The notes beneath the pieces were generated by a model that did not search any database, was not told where the DNA came from, and worked only from the letters and a program-made list of their open reading frames with translations. From NCBI GenBank assembly GCA_963698275.1, contig CAVOQE010000001.1, forward strand, positions 434,001 to 498,000: DNA of 64,000 nucleotides, read 5' to 3'. Origin of the DNA: Anderseniella sp963698275 (GTDB lineage Bacteria; Pseudomonadota; Alphaproteobacteria; Rhizobiales; Aestuariivirgaceae). Shown here piece by piece: positions 44,117-52,824 of this stretch; the stretch's first letter is position 1; every line of letters begins with the position of its first letter. The position numbers and the translations under genes are program-made.

Positions 44117-46831
44117 TTGCAGGAAGATATTCGCCTGCTTGGACGCATGCTGGGCGACTGCGTGCGTGACAAGGAGGGCAACGAGATTTTCGACCTTGTC
44201 GAAAACATCCGCCAGACTTCCACACGGTTGCACAGGTCGGATGACAAGCCATCCCACGACGAGCTGCAGGACTTGCTGGAGCAACTGACGCCGGAGCAGG
44301 CGGTCGAGGTCATCCGCGCCTTCAGCTATTTCTCGCATCTGGCAAACATTGCCGAGGATCAGCACCATATCCGGCGCACGCATCACCATGAACTGGCAGG
44401 ATCTCCGCCCAGGGCCGGTTCGCTGCAACGCGCCATCAATACAGCGTTCGCGTCGGGCATGAACGCCGGCCAGTTGGCGAAGTTCTTCGAAACCGCCCTG
44501 GTGTCTCCGGTTCTGACAGCCCATCCGACCGAAGTCCGCCGCCGCACGACCATGTACTGGGAAAGTGACATTGTCGCCTTGCTGCGCGAGCGCGAGCGCG
44601 GCCAGCTCACCGCCCAGGAACTTGCAGCCACAGAAACGCAGTTGCGCATTGCCATTGAGACGCTGTGGCAGAGCAACCTTTTGCGCCGCTCCAGGCTCAC
44701 GGTTGCAGATGAGGTCAAGAACGGTGTTTCATACTACAACAGCACCTTCCTGGCGGAAGTGCCCCGGCTGCACCAGCAGGTCGAGGAAACACTTGCCCAA
44801 CATCTGAATGGCGCGAGCGTCCCGTCGCTGAAGTTCATTCAGATGGGCAGCTGGATCGGCGGGGACAGAGACGGCAATCCGTTTGTGACCGCAGATGTTC
44901 TACAGCAGACCCTGACACTGCAGACCGATGCCGCACTGAAGTATTATCTTGCGGAACTCGACGGGTTGAAGAGCGAATTGTCGATTGCGACCACCGTTTC
45001 CAATGTCTCTGACGCGGTGCTGGCACTGGCGGCAGGCTCGCCTGACAAGTCCGCCCACCGGGAAAAGGAGCCGTACCGGCTGGCCTCGCTGCTGATCAAG
45101 CGCCGTGTAATGGCAACACGGCACAACCTGACCGGCACAGCTTCAAAAGGTGACGATAGCCAGTATCCGCCCTACCAGACACCGGATGATCTGATTGCAG
45201 ACCTCGATGTCATGTACCGTTCATTGTGCGACAATGGATCGAAGCTAATCGCCAATGGCCGTCTCAGCGGCCTGCGCCGGGCAGTGGACTGCTTTGGGTT
45301 CCACCTCGCCAGTCTCGACCTTCGGCAAAATTCGGATGTACACCAGCGCACCGTGGCTGACCTGCTGGCGGCAGTGGACCCTGATATTGATTATCTGGCG
45401 ATGAGCGAGGCCGAGCGGGTTGAAATTCTCGAAAAGGAACTTATCCGGCCCCGGCCGCTTCTGCGTCCCTACTGGGACTACAGTGAGGAGACGGCCAAGG
45501 AACTGGCGATCTTCAAGGCGGCCAAGGCGGCGCACGACAAGTACGGCTCGCGTGTCATCACCACATCGATCATTTCCAATACAACCAGCGTGTCCGATCT
45601 GCTGGAGCTGGCGATCCTGCTCAAGGAAGCAGGACTGGTAACGCCGGAAGGGATTGCCAGCGTCCACATCGTGCCATTGTTCGAAACCATCGAAGATTTG
45701 CGGTCGTGCACTGAAATCATGGACCAGCTGTTGTCGATCCCGGCCTATCGCAAGCTGGTCGATCATCTCGGCGGTGTGCAGGAAGTGATGCTGGGGTATT
45801 CCGACAGCAACAAGGATGGCGGGTTTGTCACATCCGGCTGGGAACTTTACAAGGCCGAGACAGGTCTGGTCGCCCTGCTGGCCCGCCACGGTGTTCGCCT
45901 GCGGTTGTTCCACGGGCGTGGTGGTTCGGTAGGACGTGGCGGTGGTCCGGCATTTGAAGCTGTTCTTGCCCAGCCTGCCGGTGCCGTTCAGGGCCAGATA
46001 CGCGTCACGGAGCAAGGTGAGATCATCTCCAGCAAGTATTCAAATCCATGGCTTGGCAGGCGCAACCTGGAGACCCTTGTTGCAGCGACGCTCGAAGCCT
46101 CACTCGAGAAGCCTGACAAGCATGGCGTGCCGGCCGAATGGCTTGAAATCATGGAGGACCTGTCGGCCTATGCGTTTGCCGCCTATCGCGACCTGGTGTA
46201 CGAAACCGAAGGCTTTGAGGACTTTTTCTGGTCTTCGACGGTGATCAATGAAATCGCCACCCTGAACATTGGTTCACGTCCTGCTTCGCGCGCCAAGACC
46301 CGCGATATCACCGCGTTGCGCGCCATACCCTGGGTGTTCAGCTGGGCGCAATGCCGCGTCATGCTGCCGGGCTGGTACGGCTTCGGCGCAGCGGTGGAGA
46401 AATGGCTGGCTGCCGATCCGAAGAACACGACAGACAAGTTGACCGAGCTCTATAATGCGTGGCCGTTCTTCCGGGCCCAGTTGTCGAACATGGACATGGT
46501 GCTGGCCAAGACCAGCATGGCCATAGCGCGCCGCTATGCCAATCTGGTTGAAGACGAAACCTTGCGTGAAACCATTTACGGGCGCATTCGCGCCGAGTGG
46601 CAATCGACGGTTGATGCAGTCTTGCGCATCAGCCGCCAGCATGAACTGCTGGAACGCAATCCGCTGTTGAACCGGTCCATCCAGAACCGCTTCCCCTATC
46701 TCGACCCGCTCAATCATATTCAGGTCGAGATGATGAAGCTGAGCCGGGCCCAGTCACAGGACCCCAAGGTGCTGCGAGGCATTCAACTTACCATCAACGG
46801 CATTTCCGCCGGTTTGCGCAACAGCGGGTGA
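44117..46831 (+). CDS. ppc: Phosphoenolpyruvate carboxylase
   Basis: Anaplerotic enzyme making oxaloacetate from PEP and bicarbonate, 904 residues (E. coli 883). Conserved motifs include VLTAHPTEVRRRT near residue 132, GSWIGGDRDGNPFV near 247, GYSDSNKDGGF near 559, and FHGRGGSVGRGGGP near 600. The start is a TTG at 44117 with AAGGA 7 bases upstream. The same frame is open back to 44039 and would encode an N-terminus of about 26 more residues, but has no ATG, GTG or TTG there; only ATC or ATT codons follow an AAAGGA at 44038. The true start is therefore uncertain. It converges with the Rieske gene. Confidence 0.93.
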   Translation: MQEDIRLLGRMLGDCVRDKEGNEIFDLVENIRQTSTRLHRSDDKPSHDELQDLLEQLTPEQAVEVIRAFSYFSHLANIAEDQHHIRRTHHHELAGSPPRAGSLQRAINTAFASGMNAGQLAKFFETALVSPVLTAHPTEVRRRTTMYWESDIVALLRERERGQLTAQELAATETQLRIAIETLWQSNLLRRSRLTVADEVKNGVSYYNSTFLAEVPRLHQQVEETLAQHLNGASVPSLKFIQMGSWIGGDRDGNPFVTADVLQQTLTLQTDAALKYYLAELDGLKSELSIATTVSNVSDAVLALAAGSPDKSAHREKEPYRLASLLIKRRVMATRHNLTGTASKGDDSQYPPYQTPDDLIADLDVMYRSLCDNGSKLIANGRLSGLRRAVDCFGFHLASLDLRQNSDVHQRTVADLLAAVDPDIDYLAMSEAERVEILEKELIRPRPLLRPYWDYSEETAKELAIFKAAKAAHDKYGSRVITTSIISNTTSVSDLLELAILLKEAGLVTPEGIASVHIVPLFETIEDLRSCTEIMDQLLSIPAYRKLVDHLGGVQEVMLGYSDSNKDGGFVTSGWELYKAETGLVALLARHGVRLRLFHGRGGSVGRGGGPAFEAVLAQPAGAVQGQIRVTEQGEIISSKYSNPWLGRRNLETLVAATLEASLEKPDKHGVPAEWLEIMEDLSAYAFAAYRDLVYETEGFEDFFWSSTVINEIATLNIGSRPASRAKTRDITALRAIPWVFSWAQCRVMLPGWYGFGAAVEKWLAADPKNTTDKLTELYNAWPFFRAQLSNMDMVLAKTSMAIARRYANLVEDETLRETIYGRIRAEWQSTVDAVLRISRQHELLERNPLLNRSIQNRFPYLDPLNHIQVEMMKLSRAQSQDPKVLRGIQLTINGISAGLRNSG

Positions 46832-46874
46832 GGCAGGCTTGCCGGTGCAAGCGTCCGGGCATCTTTCTGGATAC

Positions 46875-48095
46875 TTACCTGAGCAGGTGTCGCAGATATC
46901 CGTGATAGAAGGTTTCTATGCCCCATTCCATGTTTGAAAGCGGGCCGGGCCTGAAGGCAACCGAGTTCACTCCCTCCTGGTTGTAACGGATGATGCGCTC
47001 ATCGTCGCGTGAGGTGACATCCCACAACCAGGTCAGGTCGGCAACTGAGTAGTCGCGGCCCTCAACAGCATCATCGCGCACCATCCAGACGATCTGGATG
47101 TCGGTTTCCTGCAGTGTTTTGGGCACGAACCGGTATCCGACTACATAGTCGGCATAGGCAAGGAAACTGTTGAGCGGACCTATCATGATATCCGTTGCAC
47201 CACCGTCATAGCCGGAGAGGTCGCCCAGCAATGGCGCTACCGGATCGCCTGAGCGTGATCCGGTCCTGTAGCCTGGATAGAGCGGATAACGCCGGTAATA
47301 GATATCACTGCCCAGGTTTTCCGCATCTGGTCCGGTTTCATTCAGTTCGGTTGCAGGCAGACCGGTGCGGCGTGAGTTTTCTGCCAGTGTCGACAGCAAC
47401 TCTTCGGTCATGGAGGCCGGGTCTTTCAGGCTGTGCGAGCGTGAGTATTCCTTGTGTGCCGGTGCACAATGATAGCACTCCAGATAGTTTTCCAAAGCCA
47501 GTTTCCAGTTTGCCGGTACCGGGTAGGATGCCGTGTGGGCGACCTTCAAGGTATCGATGCCAAACGGCTTGGTGAGCGGTGCCAACCGCTCCAGGGCGGG
47601 TTCAAGGTCGGGCGGCTGATCGGAAAGACAAACGAAAACCAGACCCTGGAATATTTTCAGACTGGCCGAAAACAGGCTGTAGTCCGCCCGGTTGAACTGA
47701 CCGTCCATTTCACGATCAGTTCGCAGGCTGCCGTCAAGATCGTATGTCCAGGCGTGATAGGGGCACGACAGCACAGAGGTTTTCCCCGACGCCTCGAGGC
47801 AGACCCTGGAGCCGCGGTGGCGACAGACATTGATGTGGGCATGGATTTCATCCTGCTTGTCTCTCACCACGACGATTGATTCGGTGCCGTAATCAAACCT
47901 GAAGAAGTTTCCAGGCTCGCGGACCTGGCTCACATGCCCGACCCAGATCCAGTTCCGGTTCCAGAACGATTTGATGTCGTGGTCGAAAACTGCCGGCGAG
48001 GTGTAGAAGTCTCCCGGCAGTGCAAAACCGGGTTGGCGGGCTTTTGCCAGGTCCTTGATTTCGACGAGGGCGGTTCGATCCAGAGAGGTTTCCAT
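46875..48095 (-). CDS. Rieske non-haem iron oxygenase, betaine/N-methyl type
   Basis: Oxygenase alpha-type subunit of 406 residues. The Rieske [2Fe-2S] ligands are Cys91 and His93 in NVCRHRG, with Cys111 and His114 in CPYH. The mononuclear iron site is His209 and His214 in ENYLECYHCAPAH. It resembles the GbcA and stachydrine demethylase group that oxidatively demethylates quaternary amines. The ATG at 48095 has AAGGAG 7 bases before it; the frame extends to 48113. It lies 14 bp after the flavoprotein gene, and the two probably act in sequence. No separate reductase gene is seen here. Confidence 0.85.
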   Translation of the reverse strand: METSLDRTALVEIKDLAKARQPGFALPGDFYTSPAVFDHDIKSFWNRNWIWVGHVSQVREPGNFFRFDYGTESIVVVRDKQDEIHAHINVCRHRGSRVCLEASGKTSVLSCPYHAWTYDLDGSLRTDREMDGQFNRADYSLFSASLKIFQGLVFVCLSDQPPDLEPALERLAPLTKPFGIDTLKVAHTASYPVPANWKLALENYLECYHCAPAHKEYSRSHSLKDPASMTEELLSTLAENSRRTGLPATELNETGPDAENLGSDIYYRRYPLYPGYRTGSRSGDPVAPLLGDLSGYDGGATDIMIGPLNSFLAYADYVVGYRFVPKTLQETDIQIVWMVRDDAVEGRDYSVADLTWLWDVTSRDDERIIRYNQEGVNSVAFRPGPLSNMEWGIETFYHGYLRHLLR

Positions 48096-48109
48096 ACCGG
48101 GGCTCCTTT

Positions 48110-50182
48110 TCAAGTGCCGGACAAGGCGGTCAACTCCCGCCTGAACTGTGCAGCTGCAACTTCCGCCGGATCCTTCTCGAAATTGCGCGCCGCCATGTGA
48201 CCTGAATAGACCGCATCGGCTATGAGGCCGGGAGCTGCCGCGTCTCCAATCAGTTCAAGTGTTGCCGGCTTGAACCCATCGGTTCCTGCCTGCTGCAACT
48301 CGTCAAACAGCCTGGTGTGACGGCGTCTTTCGGTGACCAGAACAACAGACCCGCAAGTCAGTGTTTGTGTCTGTCCGGTAAAGGTGCAAGCCACATCACA
48401 GGATCCTGCAACAATTTTCTTCAGCTGTTTGTGAGGCATTATATCAACGCCCTTGTTGAGCAGAGAGGTTTGTATTCTGGTCTGTTCAAGCGTTGCCTGG
48501 GTCCAGGGAGACACCATGCTGGCAGGCGTTATGAAACAGACCTTGCTGCCCAGCACTGCAAGGTGTTCCGCAATCACGCCGGCCAGATATGCCTGGTCAT
48601 CATCATAGACAACAACTGGTCCGCTCGTCGGCATGGTTCCCGACATGATGTCGTCAGGCGTGAGGATCGAAGCGCCGTCCTCGGTCTCAAGTGGTGCCCT
48701 GGAACTCCTGCCGACACCGTCGCGCCGCCAGCTTGATCCGGTTGCGACAAAGATGTTGCGAATGGCGAGCTCACCAATGTGCGACGCATCGAGTTTGCTG
48801 TCGAGGAACACCTGCACATTGCCACGCTGGGAGAGGTCGTAGGTCCGATGGTCAGCCACTCTTTTCCAGGCACCGAGACCGGGCAGGGCAGACTCATGCA
48901 GGACCCTGCCGCCAAGCTGGTCTGCTGCCTCGGCCAAGGTTACCTCATAACCGCGTTTGGCCAGTTGCATGGCGCATTCAAGACCGGCGGGCCCGCCACC
49001 CACGACAAGCGCATCATGCTCGCGTCCTCTGGTTTCAATTTTTTCCGGATGCCAGTTGCGGCGCCACTCTTCACCCATGGTGGGGTTTTGCGTGCAGCGG
49101 ATGGGGATGCCGAAACTGTCGCAGGACACACAGATATTGCACCCGATGCACTCGCGGATTTCCTCAATCCTGCCGTCCTTGACTTTGGCTGGCAGGAACG
49201 GATCGGCAATCGACGGGCGCGCTGCGCCGATAAAGTCGACAACACCGTTCCTGACCATTGCGGCCATCATGTCTGGCGAGTTCAACCGCCCGACCGCTAC
49301 AACAGGCTTGGAGGTGAGCTTCTTGACGAAGTCTATATAGGCGGTCTGATAGCCATCTTCCGGCTGGAACCTTGTGGTCGCTGAATCATTGGACCAGTCA
49401 GATACGTTGACATCCCACAGATCGGGAATTTCGGCGAGCATCTCCACTACGTCTCGGCCTTCAGCCGATGCCTGCATGCCGGACGGGCCCATCATTTCAT
49501 CAACCGCAAGGCGAAGCGCCACGGCGCATTCGCCGCCGATCGCCTCCTTGGTCTCTTCGAGCAACTCCCGCATCAGCCGGGCCCGGTTTTCCAGGCTGCC
49601 GCCATACTCATCGGTGCGATCATTGTATTCTTTCAGGAGGAAGTGATGCGCCAGTGTCATGCGATGGCCGGCATAGACATAGACTATATCAAAACCGGCC
49701 CGCTTGGCGCGCAGCGCTGCATCCTTGTGCCAGCGACGAAAAGCCCGGATATCCGACTTGTCCATTGCCCTTGCCTGTTTGGGATAGATCAGGTCAACGG
49801 ACATGTCGGACGGTGCCAGGACAGGCGCTCTGGACATCAGGTTGGCCGAGTGGTTGCCGTTGTGAACCAGTTCGATTGCGGCAAGTGAACCCTTGTCATG
49901 AACCGCCTCGGTCATCAGGCGAAGTGCCGGGATATCATGATCGTCCCAGATGCGTTGTTCGGGATAGGGTGACAGATCGGATGACGGGTGCAGTTCTGCC
50001 TCTTCGGTGCTGACCACGGCCCAGCCCCCTTCGGCTTTCATGGCCCGCATGGCTGCATGTGCACGCGGACGCAAATGGCCCAGTCCACAACAGTGGGGAA
50101 CCTGGTAGAACCGGTTGCGCGCCGTGACCGGGCCGATTTTTACCGGCTCAAAAAGGACTGAATATTTGCCGCCGTTCGCCAT
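48110..50182 (-). CDS. Trimethylamine/N-methylproline dehydrogenase-like flavoprotein
   Basis: Protein of 690 residues built like trimethylamine dehydrogenase: an N-terminal old-yellow-enzyme barrel with FMN (residues 1-335), a [4Fe-4S] group Cys345, Cys348, Cys351 and Cys363 with the same spacing as TMADH, and a C-terminal FAD/ADP-binding part beginning ALVVGGGPAGLECAMQL near 390. Such enzymes demethylate secondary or tertiary amines, for example N-methylproline in proline betaine breakdown. Paired with the Rieske gene, a two-step demethylation of a betaine is likely. GGAG lies 8 bases before the ATG. Confidence 0.87.
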   Translation of the reverse strand: MANGGKYSVLFEPVKIGPVTARNRFYQVPHCCGLGHLRPRAHAAMRAMKAEGGWAVVSTEEAELHPSSDLSPYPEQRIWDDHDIPALRLMTEAVHDKGSLAAIELVHNGNHSANLMSRAPVLAPSDMSVDLIYPKQARAMDKSDIRAFRRWHKDAALRAKRAGFDIVYVYAGHRMTLAHHFLLKEYNDRTDEYGGSLENRARLMRELLEETKEAIGGECAVALRLAVDEMMGPSGMQASAEGRDVVEMLAEIPDLWDVNVSDWSNDSATTRFQPEDGYQTAYIDFVKKLTSKPVVAVGRLNSPDMMAAMVRNGVVDFIGAARPSIADPFLPAKVKDGRIEEIRECIGCNICVSCDSFGIPIRCTQNPTMGEEWRRNWHPEKIETRGREHDALVVGGGPAGLECAMQLAKRGYEVTLAEAADQLGGRVLHESALPGLGAWKRVADHRTYDLSQRGNVQVFLDSKLDASHIGELAIRNIFVATGSSWRRDGVGRSSRAPLETEDGASILTPDDIMSGTMPTSGPVVVYDDDQAYLAGVIAEHLAVLGSKVCFITPASMVSPWTQATLEQTRIQTSLLNKGVDIMPHKQLKKIVAGSCDVACTFTGQTQTLTCGSVVLVTERRRHTRLFDELQQAGTDGFKPATLELIGDAAAPGLIADAVYSGHMAARNFEKDPAEVAAAQFRRELTALSGT

Positions 50183-50225
50183 GCTTGCGCTCCAGCTATA
50201 TCACGGTTTCAACTTATGGACATAC

Positions 50226-50239
50226 ATTCATTTTATGAT
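50226..50239. promoter_or_regulatory. Palindromic box 1 in the divergent promoter
   Basis: ATTCATTTTATGAT contains TCAT-N3-ATGA. A second copy with two differences lies at 50260. Both are in the 86-bp gap between the flavoprotein gene and the TetR gene and may be the operator of that regulator. Confidence 0.5.
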
Positions 50240-50259
50240 GCAATTGCGATGCGGAGTCA

Positions 50260-50273
50260 AATCATTGTATGAT
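50260..50273. promoter_or_regulatory. Palindromic box 2 overlapping the tetR start
   Basis: AATCATTGTATGAT, again TCAT-N3-ATGA, 34 bp from box 1 and overlapping the ATG at 50269. Bound repressor here could block its own gene. Confidence 0.5.
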
Positions 50274-51012
50274 TATGGACGCACGATCAGATCAATTGGA
50301 TTCCCGGGCAAGCAGCAAGTTGAACAGTACGCAGAAGTCACAATCAGAGGACCGGCAGCCGCGTCGATATTCCAGCGAAGAAAGCCGCCGCCTGCTGATT
50401 GAAGCGACGCTTGAGTCAATTGTGGAGGTTGGATTTTCCAGCACTTCGGTCAGCGAGATCGTTACCCGCGCGAACCTGTCACGCGGCATGGTTCATCTGT
50501 ACTTCGACAACAAGGATGCACTGCTGGTCGCTGCCGCGCGCCATTCTGCGGAGGTCTACTACGACACTTTGTCCGAACAGCTGGAAACTGCAGGCTCAAG
50601 CCCGCAGGAAGTTGTGCAAACGGTAATATTGAGTGACCTGGGCGACGCATTGCTGAATGAACGAGCCATAAAGATCTGGTTTGCGTTTCGCGGTGAAGCC
50701 CATGCAAATGAAGCTATTGCCCAGTTCAGCGATACACGCGATGATCACCTGCGGGACATGATCTTTGACGCGTTCCTTGAGATGGCGACAGCGCAGCAGT
50801 TGCCCGAACCGGGCAAGATTGCAAGAGATGCAACCCATGGCACACTGGCCCTGCTGGAAGGCATGTGGACGGACTACCTGTTGCATTCTGGTTCATTCAG
50901 CCGAGCATCGGCGGCCCGTATCATATTCCGGTTTCTGTCAGCACTGTTTCCGCAGTATTTCAATCTTGATGGTGCAATCGAGGTGCGGGACTTGCGCTGT
51001 ACGTCATCATAA
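50269..51012 (+). CDS. TetR-family regulator, BetI-like
   Basis: Regulator of 247 residues. After a polar 30-residue N-terminal tail, the helix-turn-helix is at about residues 40-85 (ESIVEVGFSSTSVSEIVTRANLSRGMVHLYFDNKDALL), and the C-terminus resembles BetI (KIWFAFRGEAHAN). BetI-type proteins control choline and betaine genes, in keeping with the divergent Rieske and flavoprotein genes. A second in-frame ATG lies at 50275. GGAG at 50253 is 12 bases away, a long spacer. Confidence 0.87.
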   Translation: MIMDARSDQLDSRASSKLNSTQKSQSEDRQPRRYSSEESRRLLIEATLESIVEVGFSSTSVSEIVTRANLSRGMVHLYFDNKDALLVAAARHSAEVYYDTLSEQLETAGSSPQEVVQTVILSDLGDALLNERAIKIWFAFRGEAHANEAIAQFSDTRDDHLRDMIFDAFLEMATAQQLPEPGKIARDATHGTLALLEGMWTDYLLHSGSFSRASAARIIFRFLSALFPQYFNLDGAIEVRDLRCTSS

Positions 51013-51099
51013 ACACACGGATACGCACCACAGTTTCAAACCTGTTGGCGCCCAGACATCTTCGGTTTTTGCGGTCGCAGGTCACACTGCTAGGGGCTT

Positions 51100-51121
51100 G
51101 ATAGTTACAAAAGAAACTATC
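51100..51121. promoter_or_regulatory. MarR-type operator before the TRAP operon
   Basis: A 22-bp near-perfect palindrome, GATAGTTAC-N4-GAAACTATC. It matches the palindrome at 54716-54737 in the marR-hmgA gap, and the 15-base stretch CTTGATAGTTACAAA is identical in both. It lies 86 bp before the TRAP receptor start, so the regulator encoded at 54258 probably controls this transporter too. Confidence 0.7.
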
Positions 51122-51206
51122 ACCCTTGCGGGGTCTGAAAACGTGCAGCACTTCAATAGCTGACCGCATCACAACAATGAAAAAATTTCCGGGAGGATTT
51201 CCAATC

Positions 51207-52238
51207 ATGAAGTTTGGTCTTAAAACGGTGCTGGGTGCCGGGTTGCTGGTATCCGGCATGGCGCTTTCCAGCATGTCTGCCTTTGCTCAGGAAGTGACGC
51301 TGAAGGTTCATCATTTCCTGCCACCGAAAGCCACTACCCATGCCAAGGTCCTGGTGCCCTGGAAAGAGGCTGTTGAAAGCCAGTCCGGTGGACGGATCAA
51401 GGTTGAAATCTACCCGGCCATGCAACTGGGCGGCAAGCCGCCGCAACTCATGGACCAGGTGCGCGATGGCGTGGCGGACATCGTCTGGGCGCTTCCCGGC
51501 TATTCTCCCGGGCGGTTCCCGAAGATCGCTGTGTTCGAACTGCCGTTCATGGTGTCCGACGCAACTGCAACATCACAGGCGGTACACGAGTACTATGAAA
51601 CCCATGCCAGGGAAGAGTTTTCAGATGTTCACGTCCTGCAGTTTCACACCCATGCACGCGGCCTGTTCCACACGGTCGACAAACCGATCAAGTCGGTGGA
51701 TGATTTCAAGGGTCTGAAAATGCGCGCACCCAATCGCGGTATCGGGGAAGCTCTTGGCGCGCTTGGAGCATCTGCGGTCTTCATGCCCGTACCGGCACTG
51801 CCGGAAGCCCTGTCGAAGAAAGTGGTCGATGGTGCGGTGATCCCGTGGGAGATTGTGCCTGCCCTGAAAATACATGAGCTGGCACCCAACCACACCAGGA
51901 CGCCCGGCGCCCGTGGTCTGTACACGGCAGTTTTCGTCTATGCGATGAACAAGGCCAAGTACGAAGGCCTGCCCGATGACCTGAAGAAGGTCATTGACGA
52001 CAATTCGGGCATGGCGATGGCCAAGAAAATCGGTGAAGCATGGGATGTCGCCGAGAAACCGGGCGAGGGCCTTGCCACCGCCAAGGGCAACCCGATCATT
52101 GATCTGAGCGAGGACGATATCGCCAAAATGCGCGAAATCACCAAGCCGGTTACCGAGAAGTGGATCGCCGATATGGGAGCCGACGGGCAAAAACTCTACG
52201 ATGCCGCCAATGCATTGCTGGACAAGTACAGCAAGTGA
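51207..52238 (+). CDS. TRAP transporter solute receptor (DctP type)
   Basis: Periplasmic receptor of 343 residues with a signal peptide (LKTVLGAGLLVSGMALSSMSAFA). The conserved FKGLKMRAPNRGIGEALGALGASAVFMPVPALPEAL near residue 165 contains the arginine that binds the carboxylate. GGGAGGA lies 9 bases before the ATG. It is followed by the small and large membrane subunits. Given the shared operator with hmgA, an aromatic carboxylic acid is a likely ligand. Confidence 0.92.
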   Translation: MKFGLKTVLGAGLLVSGMALSSMSAFAQEVTLKVHHFLPPKATTHAKVLVPWKEAVESQSGGRIKVEIYPAMQLGGKPPQLMDQVRDGVADIVWALPGYSPGRFPKIAVFELPFMVSDATATSQAVHEYYETHAREEFSDVHVLQFHTHARGLFHTVDKPIKSVDDFKGLKMRAPNRGIGEALGALGASAVFMPVPALPEALSKKVVDGAVIPWEIVPALKIHELAPNHTRTPGARGLYTAVFVYAMNKAKYEGLPDDLKKVIDDNSGMAMAKKIGEAWDVAEKPGEGLATAKGNPIIDLSEDDIAKMREITKPVTEKWIADMGADGQKLYDAANALLDKYSK

Positions 52239-52272
52239 TGTCGGGGGCATCAGGTTGGTGAATTGCTGAACA

Positions 52273-52824
52273 ATGGCTGATGGCGTCCACAACGGCTCCA
52301 GTCTGGAGCGCGTTGCAAAGTCGGTTGAATGGCTTTGCAGCGCGTTCGCCGTTGCCGGTGGGCTGGTGCTGTGCGGCATTGCCATGACGACGGTTGTCAG
52401 CGTGCTTGGGCGAAAATTCCTTGGTGGCGCCATTGCCGGTGACTTTGAGATTGTGGAGATCGGTTGCGCCGTCGCGGTGTCTCTGTTCCTGCCATATTGC
52501 CAGTTGCACAAGGGCAATGTGATTGTGGACTTTTTTACCCTGAAGGCGTCACCGGCTGTTCAGCGATGGCTCGACGCTTTGGGCTGTGTGCTGTTGACCC
52601 TTGTTGCCATGTTGATGACATGGCGCCTTGGTGCCGGGGGCATGTCGTTGTATTCCAGCAATGACCAGACGATGGTTCTGCAGGTCGGAACCTGGTGGGC
52701 ATTTCTTGTCGTTGTGCCGTCCATGGCCTTGCTGAGTGCCGTTGGCTTTCTGACCACGATACGGGCGCTGAGCGACGACAGTGCGACGCCGGACCGTACG
52801 CTGACACCGGAATCAATGTCATGA
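52273..52824 (+). CDS. TRAP transporter small subunit (DctQ type)
   Basis: Membrane protein of 183 residues with four hydrophobic segments and the DctQ-like FLPYCQLHKGNVIVDFF near residue 75. It begins 34 bp after the receptor gene and overlaps the large subunit start (ATGA). Confidence 0.88.
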   Translation: MADGVHNGSSLERVAKSVEWLCSAFAVAGGLVLCGIAMTTVVSVLGRKFLGGAIAGDFEIVEIGCAVAVSLFLPYCQLHKGNVIVDFFTLKASPAVQRWLDALGCVLLTLVAMLMTWRLGAGGMSLYSSNDQTMVLQVGTWWAFLVVVPSMALLSAVGFLTTIRALSDDSATPDRTLTPESMS

